A DNA stretch of 64,000 nt from CAZYMI01 sp964648505. GTDB taxonomy: Bacteria; Pseudomonadota; Alphaproteobacteria; Micavibrionales; Micavibrionaceae. Position 1 is the stretch's first letter. The number at the start of each line of letters is the position of its first letter. The notes beneath the pieces were generated by a model. It was not told the DNA's origin, did not search any database, and saw only the letters and a list, made by a program, of their open reading frames with translations. Below are positions 8,908 to 17,397 of this stretch, in pieces. A program made the position numbers and the translations under genes. The stretch covers positions 150,986 through 214,985 of the forward strand of contig CAZYMI010000001.1 of NCBI GenBank assembly GCA_964648505.1, given 5' to 3'.

Positions 8908-10118
8908 CAGGCAACCTTCCTCAAGTTTAGATCAGAAGATCTTTCAACGCATAAAGCAATACCCATGCCACCACCGATGCATAATGTTGCAAGACCTTTC
9001 TTGGCATCGCGCCGTGCCATTTCATGCAAAAGCGTTACAAGAACCCGCGCACCGGATGCCCCAATCGGGTGCCCAAGTGCAATCGCACCGCCATTCACAT
9101 TGACTTTTTCAGGATCAAACGCCATTTCCTTCATAACGCAGCAAGCCTGCGCAGCAAAAGCTTCGTTGGATTCAATTAAGTCAAGATCCCGAGCTTCCCA
9201 TCCCGCTTTTTCCAAAGCCTTGCGTGATGCCGGTATAGGGCCAGTGCCCATGATCGCAGGATCAACCCCGGCTGTCGCCCAAGATACAATTTTTGCAAGA
9301 ACTGGAAGCCCGCGTTTTTGCGCTTCAGACGCACGCATCAACAACAACGCTGCTGCACCATCATTGATACCCGATGCATTTCCTGCCGTCACCGTGCCGT
9401 CTGCTTTAAAAGCAGGACGCAACGCGCCCAACGATTCAGCTGTGATGCCTGACCGTGGAAATTCATCACGGTTAAAAACAATTTCTTCCTTGCGGGTTTT
9501 AATTGTTATAGGGACAATTTCTGCTACAAATTTCTCCGCCTTGATTGCTGCTTCTGCACGGTTTTGCGATGTGGCCGCAAATACATCCTGATCTTGTCGG
9601 GTGATCTGATATTGTTGTGCAATATTTTCTGCTGTAATCCCCATGTGATAGCCGTTAAAAATATCCCACAAACCGTCTTTAATCATGGTATCCACCATTT
9701 CAAGCGATCCCATTTTTGTTCCTTGACGCATGGAAGCAGCATGGGGCGACTGGCTCATACTTTCTTGCCCGCCCGCTATTACAATGGTTGAATCCCCTGC
9801 CAGTATGCTTTGCATGCCAAGCGCAACAGTTCGCAAACCAGATCCGCATACCTGATTGATTGTGATCGCTGTTTTTTCTTTTGGCATACCGGCTTGTATT
9901 GCAGATTGACGTGCTGGATTTTGACCGCAATTTGCTGTGAGTACCTGACCAAAAATAACTTCGTCGATTTGATCGGCCGAAAGTTTTGTATCCTCCAAAG
10001 ATGCTTTTATTACAGCCTTACCAAGATCAACCGCGCTTTGTGTGCTTAAACCGCCATTAAATGCCCCAATCGCCGTGCGTTTAGCCGAGACGATAACAAC
10101 CGGATCTGACTGTACCAT
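8907..10118 (-). CDS. phaA: Acetyl-CoA acetyltransferase (beta-ketothiolase) PhaA
   Basis: Condenses two acetyl-CoA to acetoacetyl-CoA, the first step of polyhydroxybutyrate synthesis. 403 residues, slightly longer than usual because of a C-terminal extension (SSDLNLRKVA). Thiolase signatures: nucleophilic Cys in INQVCGSGLR (near residue 92), GGAIALGHPIGASGAR (near 345, catalytic His), and the C-terminal CIGGGMGIA (second Cys). It lies 37 bases after the phaC-like gene and shares one base with phaB, so phaC-like, phaA and phaB form one leftward operon. Confidence 0.95.
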   Translation of the reverse strand: MVQSDPVVIVSAKRTAIGAFNGGLSTQSAVDLGKAVIKASLEDTKLSADQIDEVIFGQVLTANCGQNPARQSAIQAGMPKEKTAITINQVCGSGLRTVALGMQSILAGDSTIVIAGGQESMSQSPHAASMRQGTKMGSLEMVDTMIKDGLWDIFNGYHMGITAENIAQQYQITRQDQDVFAATSQNRAEAAIKAEKFVAEIVPITIKTRKEEIVFNRDEFPRSGITAESLGALRPAFKADGTVTAGNASGINDGAAALLLMRASEAQKRGLPVLAKIVSWATAGVDPAIMGTGPIPASRKALEKAGWEARDLDLIESNEAFAAQACCVMKEMAFDPEKVNVNGGAIALGHPIGASGARVLVTLLHEMARRDAKKGLATLCIGGGMGIALCVERSSDLNLRKVA

Positions 10119-10155
10119 GTTTACCCTTTGTGAGATGAAAAATTACTTTCACAAC

Positions 10156-11304
10156 CTATTGTTTTCTAGGCTTTTTTGCAAGCACAAGACTTTTGCGCGG
10201 CGCAGCACACTGACGCTTGAGCCATACTTCGATAGGCTTCCACACCATCGCTTCACTACCTTCGCTCGCCATCAGGCCCAGATGACCACAATCAGGGGAA
10301 AATATTTTAGCCTTTGGTATTAATGTTGCCATAGGTGCACTGGATTGCGCAGGCACCAGCTTGTCTTTTTTAGGCGATACAATCAAAGATGCCGCCTTGA
10401 TCTTTTGTAATATAATATCACGCCCCCCCAACTGCCATTTTCCAAGGAAGGGTTGATTCCCTAAATACCAGTCCTCAAAAGCAACTTTGGCTATAGATGT
10501 CGGAAGATCGCGCCCGTCATTAACCCAGTCTTCCACGGCAATAAATAGTTTTTCTGAAGCAGACCCTCGCTTCATCCGCATAAAAGAAGAGAATTTTTTT
10601 GCCGAAAGCGAAGGATCAACAGCCGCAAAAAGAGATTGCAAAAATTCTGCCGGAACATAATCAGCAATCGCAAGGTTGGCCCTTATCTGAAAAGCCTGCA
10701 TTTTAACAAGTGGGAACAACCCCCCGCCTCGCACCTGAAAATCCCACGGCGTGGCAAGGTAAACACAAGGGCCTATCGCATCACCTAAAGCCTGAGCAGC
10801 GGCTGTTAAAATTGTGCCCCCCATACAATACCCAATGGCACTGGGGCGAAGGCCATGACGGGCTTGCAAAAATTCAAGTGCCGGAATTAAGCCTGAATAT
10901 ATCACGCCTTCCAAGGTCTGATATGACGGGTCCTTCTTCAAGTGGCCCCAATCCAGAAGATAAACCGGCCAGCCTGAGTTAGACAGAAACTGCATGAAAG
11001 ATTTTTCAGGTAGTAAATCCAACACAGATGATCCATTAATCAAAGACGGCACAAGCAGAATAGGCGGACGTGTTGATTTATCCGGCACTTTTGCCGCATA
11101 AAGCCGAATGCAGCCCGCTCGCCACACACACGGGCGGGCGCTGGCCGGACGTTCAAAACGGTGCGTTTGATATTTTCGAATGCCTTTGATCATCGCGCGC
11201 CACAAATCAACACCACCCGGTTCTCGCAGCAACGGGGCTGCAAGCCCTAAATGAAGCGCTAAAGGCTGTGGGCCGTGGCGCGGCAATTTTGATTTATTTG
11301 TCAT
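10156..11304 (-). CDS. Small PhaC-like polyhydroxyalkanoate synthase
   Basis: 382-residue alpha/beta hydrolase, first gene of the phaC-like/phaA/phaB operon. The nucleophile elbow reads GYCMGGT with Cys160, the lipase-like box of PHA synthases (Cys replaces the Ser of lipases). The other triad members are probably Asp314 (SPKKDKLVP) and His341 (CGHLGL). It is much shorter than class I PhaC (about 590 residues) and near class III PhaC length, but no phaE is next to it. Family and operon context support polymerisation of hydroxybutyryl-CoA. Since PhaC paralogues exist, a depolymerase or accessory esterase role cannot be excluded. The C-terminus is Lys/Arg-rich. Confidence 0.75.
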   Translation of the reverse strand: MTNKSKLPRHGPQPLALHLGLAAPLLREPGGVDLWRAMIKGIRKYQTHRFERPASARPCVWRAGCIRLYAAKVPDKSTRPPILLVPSLINGSSVLDLLPEKSFMQFLSNSGWPVYLLDWGHLKKDPSYQTLEGVIYSGLIPALEFLQARHGLRPSAIGYCMGGTILTAAAQALGDAIGPCVYLATPWDFQVRGGGLFPLVKMQAFQIRANLAIADYVPAEFLQSLFAAVDPSLSAKKFSSFMRMKRGSASEKLFIAVEDWVNDGRDLPTSIAKVAFEDWYLGNQPFLGKWQLGGRDIILQKIKAASLIVSPKKDKLVPAQSSAPMATLIPKAKIFSPDCGHLGLMASEGSEAMVWKPIEVWLKRQCAAPRKSLVLAKKPRKQ

Positions 11305-11352
11305 GGCTGAATATTATACGACTTTCCAGAAAAAATGCGATGCACCACGCTT

Positions 11353-11380
11353 TTGAATTGGCCCAAAATGTGCATAATGT
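11353..11380 (+). promoter_or_regulatory. Candidate sigma-70 promoter of phaR
   Basis: TTGAAT (11353-11358), a 16-base spacer, and TAATGT (11375-11380), about 42 bases upstream of the phaR GTG start in the 118-base divergent gap between the phaC-like gene and phaR. The spacer contains AATTGGCCC, which shares AATTGG with the palindrome in the phasin promoter. Read by eye only. Confidence 0.35.
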
Positions 11381-11422
11381 GAAATATAAACCCTTTTTAT
11401 TTTACGAAATTTAGGTGAGCCT

Positions 11423-12010
11423 GTGACCACAAAAAAACGCTCTGACAAACCAACGGTTGTAAAAAAATATGCGAACCGCAGATTATATGACACAGGGCGC
11501 AGTGCCTATGTGACGCTTGATGATCTTTGTGAAATGATAAAAGAAGGCCATGATTTTATTGTGTACGATGCCAAATCTGGTGAAGACCTCACGCGGTCTG
11601 TTTTAACCCAGATCATTGTTGAACAAGAAGGTCGGGGGCAAAATTTGCTACCCATTAATTTTCTTCGTCAGCTGATTGGCTTTTATGGTGATAAAATGTC
11701 GCCCGCTGTGCCAAATTACCTTGAACAAGCTTTCGATATGTTTACAAAAAGCCAAGATGAATTTCGTACCCAGATCAACAAAACGCTGGGCGGTGTTTTT
11801 CCACTTCATGCGCTTGAGGATATCAACAAGCGTAACGTTGAAATGTTTCAAAAAGCTTTCCGCAGCTTCAACCCTTTTGCTGCTATGCAAAACAACTTTG
11901 GCAAAGGCGGCGATAAAGCAACTGCTGTTTCAAAGCATGAACAAATTGAAGCACTCAAGCAAAATATTGCCGATCTGCAGCGCGAACTTGAAAAACTGAA
12001 TAAAAACTAA
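11423..12010 (+). CDS. phaR: Polyhydroxyalkanoate synthesis repressor PhaR
   Basis: 195 residues. The N-terminal PHB/PHA accumulation regulator DNA-binding domain is unmistakable: VVKKYANRRLYDTGRSAYVT (residues 10-29), then LDDLCEMIKEGHDF and YDAKSGEDLTRSVL. It is followed by the PHB-accumulation domain and a C-terminal coiled coil. PhaR binds DNA and the polymer, and releases phasin and synthesis genes when granules form. It starts at GTG 11423 with TAGGTGAGC upstream. It is divergent from the synthase operon; the phasin gene at 27.0 kb is its probable distant target. Confidence 0.95.
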   Translation: MTTKKRSDKPTVVKKYANRRLYDTGRSAYVTLDDLCEMIKEGHDFIVYDAKSGEDLTRSVLTQIIVEQEGRGQNLLPINFLRQLIGFYGDKMSPAVPNYLEQAFDMFTKSQDEFRTQINKTLGGVFPLHALEDINKRNVEMFQKAFRSFNPFAAMQNNFGKGGDKATAVSKHEQIEALKQNIADLQRELEKLNKN

Positions 12011-12022
12011 AATCAGAAACAA

Positions 12023-13750
12023 CTATATTGCAGCACTGATCTTTTTTTCACTGGGTGCTACAATGCGCATGGAATGGGCTTCTGGTAACCAGATCCGGTC
12101 AAGCGATGGCCTGCCATACACGTACCCCTGAATATTCCAAATACCATTTTCAGCCAAAGCATCTGCGATATCCATAGTCTCTGCACCTTCACCGACCGTA
12201 TCAAGCTGCAATCCATCAGCAAGCTGGGATAATGTTTTAATAAAAAGCTTATGATCGGACCGATCGCCAGACCGCACAAAACCCTGATCGATTTTCACCA
12301 TATCAAGATGCCAGTCTTTTAACTGCGCGAATGCTGTTTGCCCCGCGCCAAAATCATCAAGCGCCACCTTGCATCCCAGATCTCTGATCATACCAATCGC
12401 ACGGGTTGAAAATGTAGGATCAGCCATGGCTTCGGATTCGGTAATTTCAACGATTAATCTGCGTGCAACATCTGTATGATCGCGCAGCATTGATTTTAAG
12501 CCTGAAAGCCAAGTTTCATCTTCAAGCGTATGGCGCGATACGTTAACAGACAATATCAATTCAGGGAACATCGTCAGTTCTTGAATAGCACGGGTTACAC
12601 AAAACTGATCGACAAGCCTTGTCAAACCCAAATCTTCTACTGCGCCCATAAACGCACCCGCAGGGATAATGCTACCATTTTCATCTTGAAGGCGAACAAG
12701 GCATTCATGAAATGATGCATTTCCTGTGCGGTAATCAATAATTTGTTGGAAAGCCAAATGCAAACGGTTGTCTTTAAAGCCCTTAAGAAAAGCATCGCCC
12801 ATATCAAGTAAGTTTTGCGCTTTTGATACATCGGTTATATGGCCAGGCGCAGTTGTTACAAATGATCCACGACCTTTCGCTTTTGCATGGCGCAATGATG
12901 ACTCCGCTTGCAATAACAGCAAGCCTGGACGTATGGATTTTTGGATTGGAGCACCGCCAACTGATAAAGCAACATGGATTGGTTTTGCACCAACCACAAT
13001 CGGGGCGCCTGAAAATTGTTCAATAATTCTGGCGGCGTGTTCATCAATTTTTTCAGCTGTTTCATCAGCGTAAATAATCGTAAAAACATCGCCAGAAAGT
13101 CGCAAAACCCTACCTTTTGGTGCAGCAATTTCAGACAAACGCATACCTGCCCTTACAACAACTTCATCCCCCACAGCCTCACCATAGGCCTGATTGACAA
13201 GACGCAACCGGTCAATGCCGCAAATCAGCAAAATGCCTTTTTCTGTTTTGTATCCTTGAATGCGCTCAATTTCACTTAAAAGCCCTGCACGCGCCTGCGC
13301 TTCAGGGATATGAAAGCTTGAAACACTTGAAAAATCGTCACCTGATGCAACCTGAGCAGCCGTCATTGGCTGTAAAAAGCTTTTTGAATACCGCAAACCT
13401 GAATTCACATCACGAAAAGCAACACCCTTTTCCTGAACGCGAATTTGTGAACCATCGCGGCGTGAGATACGAAACTCAGCAGCATAAGGCACCGATTGAT
13501 CGCCCGATGCCAATCGTAATGCGTCATGAATAGTGACCAGTCGTGGCACCAGATCTTGCGGATTAATCCTTTCCAAAAAATCATGCGCATGAACGGATTC
13601 TGCGGAATTAGGGTCGTACCCACCTAAAATGCCGTGTATATCGCCCATCAATTCGATACGGTTTTCATCTAAGGATTGTAAAAGGGCGATCTGACCGCTT
13701 TTTGCAAGCGCTGACGATAAATGCTTGAGCCATAGTTTTTTTCCGGACAT
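12023..13750 (-). CDS. PAS/degenerate GGDEF/EAL protein, probable c-di-GMP phosphodiesterase
   Basis: 575 residues: a PAS-like N-terminal region (to about 150, with RISRRDGSQIRVQEKG), a GGDEF fold (about 160-300) and an EAL domain (about 330-560). The GGDEF active-site loop reads LSGDVF instead of GGDEF, so diguanylate cyclase activity is unlikely. The EAL side keeps the residues expected for catalysis: E in ECLVR (near 347), N in SVNVS, E in EITESEA, DD in ALDDFGAG, K in MVKIDQ and E in GEGAE. It is therefore predicted to hydrolyse c-di-GMP, with the GGDEF part perhaps sensing GTP. No transmembrane segment was seen. It stands alone, convergent with phaR. Confidence 0.88.
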   Translation of the reverse strand: MSGKKLWLKHLSSALAKSGQIALLQSLDENRIELMGDIHGILGGYDPNSAESVHAHDFLERINPQDLVPRLVTIHDALRLASGDQSVPYAAEFRISRRDGSQIRVQEKGVAFRDVNSGLRYSKSFLQPMTAAQVASGDDFSSVSSFHIPEAQARAGLLSEIERIQGYKTEKGILLICGIDRLRLVNQAYGEAVGDEVVVRAGMRLSEIAAPKGRVLRLSGDVFTIIYADETAEKIDEHAARIIEQFSGAPIVVGAKPIHVALSVGGAPIQKSIRPGLLLLQAESSLRHAKAKGRGSFVTTAPGHITDVSKAQNLLDMGDAFLKGFKDNRLHLAFQQIIDYRTGNASFHECLVRLQDENGSIIPAGAFMGAVEDLGLTRLVDQFCVTRAIQELTMFPELILSVNVSRHTLEDETWLSGLKSMLRDHTDVARRLIVEITESEAMADPTFSTRAIGMIRDLGCKVALDDFGAGQTAFAQLKDWHLDMVKIDQGFVRSGDRSDHKLFIKTLSQLADGLQLDTVGEGAETMDIADALAENGIWNIQGYVYGRPSLDRIWLPEAHSMRIVAPSEKKISAAI

Positions 13751-13883
13751 TGATTCGCCTTCCCCCTACATCTCATTGTAGGCAGCAAAAGTTAACAAAT
13801 TTATTAAAATTTTAGATAAAATCGATGGAAACCTTAAGAAATATGTCGAAAATATGACTGCGGCCCAAATAACTCAAAAAAAT

Positions 13884-14480
13884 TTATAAAGTACGTGCGA
13901 AGGATTTCACAAAAATCAGTTCACACGCCCCCGCCCCAATATCGCTGCGGCTTAAGGATGATTGCCAGTGCCAGCCATTATCTTTTTCCACGCGTACAAG
14001 ATAGCCGCTTAAATGGGCAACCCCGCCAATAGGAATATCCTTGATAATATCCTTAATATCGTCATTAGCCGGAATAAGATGCATGTTTGCACTTTGCAAA
14101 GCAATCGTTTGCAATGGAATTGGTGGATTTTGAGTGTACCAATGATAAAAACGATTCCTTTGAATAATGTCAATTTTTTGTATGACCGCATAATTAGACA
14201 TGTGCTGCCATCCAAAAACAATATCAACTGGCGCGATACTTGATTCTGTTCCCACGCTGTATTGTTCACGCCGCAGCACGCGTGCCGACATGTCAAACTT
14301 TGCCAAAGGTCTAATGATAAAACCTTTAAATCGAAACGGCATGGCACTTAGTAATGGCGTTTGAACGGGTGCTTGAGCAACAAGAACAGTCGCACTCTTA
14401 TTAACTTCTATTGAATTTGATTCATTCGAATAATAAAAGAATCCAAAAATCAAAACCGCGAGCACAAGAATAAATTTCAT
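13884..14480 (-). CDS. Conserved membrane-anchored protein of unknown function
   Basis: 198 residues. A single N-terminal hydrophobic segment (about residues 2-17) suggests an uncleaved membrane anchor or signal. The body has conserved-looking blocks such as RPLAKFDMSARVL, D-I-V-F-G-W-Q-H-M-S, RFYHWY, SANMHLIPA and the C-terminal SRSDIGAGACELIFVKS. I recognise this as a widespread hypothetical family but know no function. It lies 35 bases downstream of apaG on the same strand and may be co-transcribed with it. Confidence 0.75.
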   Translation of the reverse strand: MKFILVLAVLIFGFFYYSNESNSIEVNKSATVLVAQAPVQTPLLSAMPFRFKGFIIRPLAKFDMSARVLRREQYSVGTESSIAPVDIVFGWQHMSNYAVIQKIDIIQRNRFYHWYTQNPPIPLQTIALQSANMHLIPANDDIKDIIKDIPIGGVAHLSGYLVRVEKDNGWHWQSSLSRSDIGAGACELIFVKSFARTL

Positions 14481-14515
14481 ACTTTAATCTGTCCCGCTTA
14501 TAAGAACGAATTATC

Positions 14516-14908
14516 CTAATGGATTACTTTTGAATCCGATGGTGTATCAAGCGAAAATGCAGGTATAGCCACATCAAATAAAATTCCTGTGTCACTTATC
14601 ATTTTATATTCACCTTGCATGATCCCGCTTGGGGTGCGCAAATTAACCCCGCTGGTATAAGCAAAACTTTCGCCGGGTTTTAAAACAGGCTGCTGGCCAA
14701 TGACACCAGATCCGCGCACTTCTTGTACATGTCCATGCGCATCTGTAATCACCCAGTGCCGGTCTTGCAGACACACGGTTTTATCGCCCCTATTTTGAAT
14801 AACAATATGATACGCCCAGACAAAATGCGCGTCATCTGGTGATGACTGTTCTTGTTCATAAACCGGCTTCACTTTGATGTGAATATCTTGTGTGACGGCT
14901 TCAAACAT
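14516..14908 (-). CDS. apaG: ApaG domain protein
   Basis: 130 residues, the usual length for ApaG, a fibronectin-III-like beta sandwich linked to Co2+/Mg2+ efflux phenotypes; its biochemical role is unsettled. Visible family features: an N-terminal strand I-K-V-K-P-V-Y, the FVWAYHIVIQNRG strand, V-C-L-Q-D-R-H-W-V-I-T-D, GSGVIGQQPVLKPGESFAY, and the T-P-S-G-I-M-Q-G-E-Y turn near residue 100. Between an OmpA-type lipoprotein gene and an unknown membrane protein gene, all leftward. Confidence 0.93.
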   Translation of the reverse strand: MFEAVTQDIHIKVKPVYEQEQSSPDDAHFVWAYHIVIQNRGDKTVCLQDRHWVITDAHGHVQEVRGSGVIGQQPVLKPGESFAYTSGVNLRTPSGIMQGEYKMISDTGILFDVAIPAFSLDTPSDSKVIH

Positions 14909-14937
14909 ACGCTAAAAACCACTTTCTTTATTTTGCT

Positions 14938-15843
14938 CTATTCTTGGAAAGTAATGGTTGTTCTTCTGTTGGCAGGCTCACGCACATTATCGCCTGTCGG
15001 CACCATTGGTTCATCTTCACCTCTGGCATCAACGGCAATCAACGCTGCGTCTACGCCTTGCGCTATCAGCTCCTGACGCACTGCATTCGCGCGCTTAAGC
15101 GACAAACGCTGGTTGTAACTGCGTGAACCGGAACGATCAGCATGCCCTGTCACATTAACAGCCTTTAAAGCTGCGCGCGTTTTAATTTCATCTGAAACGG
15201 CATCAAGTACATTTTCACCACCGGCATTAATATTAAATTTATTGAAGTCAAAAAAGACTAGATAAACTGCGTCTTGCGCTGCAAGAGGCCCTGACTCATC
15301 AGGGGGCCCAGAAACAGGCGGCTCAACAGATCTCGGCGCGATTTCAGAAAGCTTCTGCTCAATAATCGTGACAACTTCTTCAAACCCTGCTTTGCATTTT
15401 GAAATATCTTTTTTCTGCCAGTTTTCTTCTTGCTGTTCGATCCAGCAATCATAACGACCCTGCGCCATCGCCGCTTCTTTTGGTAAAGATTCACGAGCGC
15501 CCATCATAAAAGTTTTCATCAGCCGCGCCCGTGCCGCTGAGAGTTCGGCTGACTGATCGGGTTTTAAATTCCAGTCTGTGACAGGTTCGGGCAGCACAAC
15601 CTCACCCGCGGCGGCGGCCAGGCCTTTGCGCGCAAAGTGAAGAGAATCCGCATAATCAAACATGACATTTTTTTCTGAATTGGCAAAATCACGATATTCA
15701 GCCGCCAGTTGCTGAGTAAAAGGAGAGCCAACAGCTTTGGCTTCATTCAAAGCTTCAACTTCCTTGTTGCTTTGATACGCCGAGCAGGCCCCCAAAAATA
15801 ATGCAAAAAATGACAAAAAGGTAAAACGCACAAAATTCTGCAT
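14938..15843 (-). CDS. OmpA-family lipoprotein
   Basis: 301 residues. Signal peptide with lipobox LGAC, acylated Cys20, so it is expected to be a lipoprotein. An N-terminal helical region of about 170 residues is followed by a C-terminal OmpA peptidoglycan-binding domain (about 190-301) with VYLVFFDFNKFNI, V-T-G-H-A-D-R-S-G and NQRLSLKRANAVRQEL plus the final NRRTTI. The D and R in these motifs contact diaminopimelate in the family. It probably tethers the outer membrane to peptidoglycan, like Pal, but it is longer and away from tol genes. Confidence 0.88.
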   Translation of the reverse strand: MQNFVRFTFLSFFALFLGACSAYQSNKEVEALNEAKAVGSPFTQQLAAEYRDFANSEKNVMFDYADSLHFARKGLAAAAGEVVLPEPVTDWNLKPDQSAELSAARARLMKTFMMGARESLPKEAAMAQGRYDCWIEQQEENWQKKDISKCKAGFEEVVTIIEQKLSEIAPRSVEPPVSGPPDESGPLAAQDAVYLVFFDFNKFNINAGGENVLDAVSDEIKTRAALKAVNVTGHADRSGSRSYNQRLSLKRANAVRQELIAQGVDAALIAVDARGEDEPMVPTGDNVREPANRRTTITFQE

Positions 15844-16081
15844 ATCGACTGCTCCGGAAAATTAACCACACACCCCGCTTTTTTTACTTTGCGAGTCTGC
15901 TTCAATGTTTAGCCCCTTTGCCTATGCCTTGTAAAGAAAACTGATCGGGTCGAAGGGCCGGTAATGCTGGTCAAGAAGGTAAGATTTATGCTCGTCTTAA
16001 AAATATTTTCATAAAAATGTGATCTAATAGTCTGCTCAAACAGAATAAATTATGAGAAATAGCAAAATCGGGAGCTAAAAG

Positions 16082-16624
16082 ATGTTTTTTGGCTTAGGCA
16101 ATCAGCCTTCAACAAGTGGCCGCACACTTGTTGAACAATTTAGGCAAGATGAGGCTTTCACAAAAAGCCTCACTTTTGCAATTCAAACATTTGGCAATAA
16201 AACACTTCAAGACGTGCTTGAAAAATTGGATACAACGGCTGCGTTGGCTGAAATGCATTCAAATATTTTAGGAAGTGCACCAAAAAGCCATGGTGGAGAG
16301 GGCAATTCACAGGCCTTAAGAGATATCGTAAAACTTATGAAACTGCTTGAAGATATTGTTAAAGAAGCAAAAAATGACGATAGTGCTATCCAAGGAAGCT
16401 TTGATTTATCGCGTGGAACAGGAAGATTAACTGTGAAAGTTAAAAAAAATGAAGATCAAACTTTTAAAATTACAGACCAACATGGACGCGTGTTAAACGA
16501 CCTTCCTTTGGGAGAGATTATTGGCTTTTCCAACCAAAACCATGATCTGTCGAATAATGTTGGGGGCGATGTTACGCAATCTAAGCCAAGGCGGACAATT
16601 TGGCAAAAATTGGGCCTTGCTTAA
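16082..16624 (+). CDS. Unknown 180-residue soluble protein
   Basis: No family recognised. No signal peptide or transmembrane helix. The N-terminal half is helical and charged (LRDIVKLMKLLEDIVKEA near residues 80-97). The middle shows a strand-rich stretch RGTGRLTVKVKKNEDQTF, and the tail ends in TIWQKLGLA. GGGAG-like ribosome-binding site GGGAGCTAAAAG directly precedes ATG 16082, which makes the gene call firm. It stands alone after a 238-base divergent gap from the OmpA lipoprotein gene. Confidence 0.7.
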   Translation: MFFGLGNQPSTSGRTLVEQFRQDEAFTKSLTFAIQTFGNKTLQDVLEKLDTTAALAEMHSNILGSAPKSHGGEGNSQALRDIVKLMKLLEDIVKEAKNDDSAIQGSFDLSRGTGRLTVKVKKNEDQTFKITDQHGRVLNDLPLGEIIGFSNQNHDLSNNVGGDVTQSKPRRTIWQKLGLA

Positions 16625-16797
16625 ATTTAAAGTGATAATACCCAAAGGAACGGATCTGCTCTTGTAATTTTCCTTGACAAGAGGGCGTAGAATCTGGCTT
16701 TTTGCGCACCACTCTTCGCGCCTGCGCTTGGTTTAATCCACGCAAATGCCAAGACCTCGTCCTTATTCACAAACAACAAGAAGAGACCCCGTTCATC

Positions 16798-17391
16798 ATG
16801 ATGCCCTCCGTCAAATCGTCAGACAAAGCTTTAAGCGGCCAAAAAATTGCAATCCTGCTTGCCAATGGCTTTGAAGAACGCGACCTTTCAGAAACCCAGC
16901 GCGCTTTAATGGATATGGGGGCCACCACACGCATCGTGTCTGTAGAACAAGGCCTTGCCAATAGCTGGGCTAACACAAACTGGGGTCATTATTTTGCGGT
17001 TGATTTAAATTTAGCCTCTGCCCTTGCGGCTGATTTCTCGATGCTGGTTATTCCAGGCGGCCAACGCAGCATTGATAAACTAAAACTAACAGCGCACACA
17101 AAAAGATTCATCGGCGGCTTTATGCTGGCACGCAAGCCTGTGGCTTTATTTGCTGAAGCAGCTCAGCTGATGATTTTTGCCGAGCAAGCCAAAGGCCGGA
17201 CTTTTAAATCAACCGAAAAGCTGCAACCCCTTTTACAAGAAGCTGGTGCAACTTTATCAGCTGAACCCATTTGCATCTCTGGAAACCTGATCTCATCATG
17301 CCCTCAATCGCAAGATGATACTAAGGCTTATGCTCTTGCTATTTCACAGCATTTTGTAGCGTCTCAGCCCGCGCTTGCACAGGCGGCGTAA
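16798..17391 (+). CDS. DJ-1/PfpI-superfamily protein lacking the nucleophilic cysteine
   Basis: About 198 residues from ATG 16798 (ATG 16801 is adjacent; an upstream extension to 16702 has no support). The fold start KIAILLANGFEERDLSETQRAL and the elbow region MLVIPGGQRS match the DJ-1/PfpI superfamily. The elbow strand that normally reads A-A-I-C-H-G reads A-L-F-A-E-A here, so the Cys and following His are replaced by Ala and Glu. Classical protease, glyoxalase or peroxidatic chemistry is therefore not expected; a binding or regulatory role is possible. prfB starts 6 bases after its stop. Confidence 0.75.
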   Translation: MMPSVKSSDKALSGQKIAILLANGFEERDLSETQRALMDMGATTRIVSVEQGLANSWANTNWGHYFAVDLNLASALAADFSMLVIPGGQRSIDKLKLTAHTKRFIGGFMLARKPVALFAEAAQLMIFAEQAKGRTFKSTEKLQPLLQEAGATLSAEPICISGNLISSCPQSQDDTKAYALAISQHFVASQPALAQAA

Positions 17392-17397
17392 TTAGAC

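Noticed and set aside
8782..9591. 269-codon plus-strand open frame antisense to phaA
   Set aside because: Lies wholly within phaB/phaA, whose motifs are clear; no ribosome-binding site or family features.
16659..16683. Hairpin CTCTTGT/ACAAGAG after the 180-residue unknown gene
   Set aside because: No T tract directly after the stem; the T run is about 14 bases further, so terminator status is not supported.
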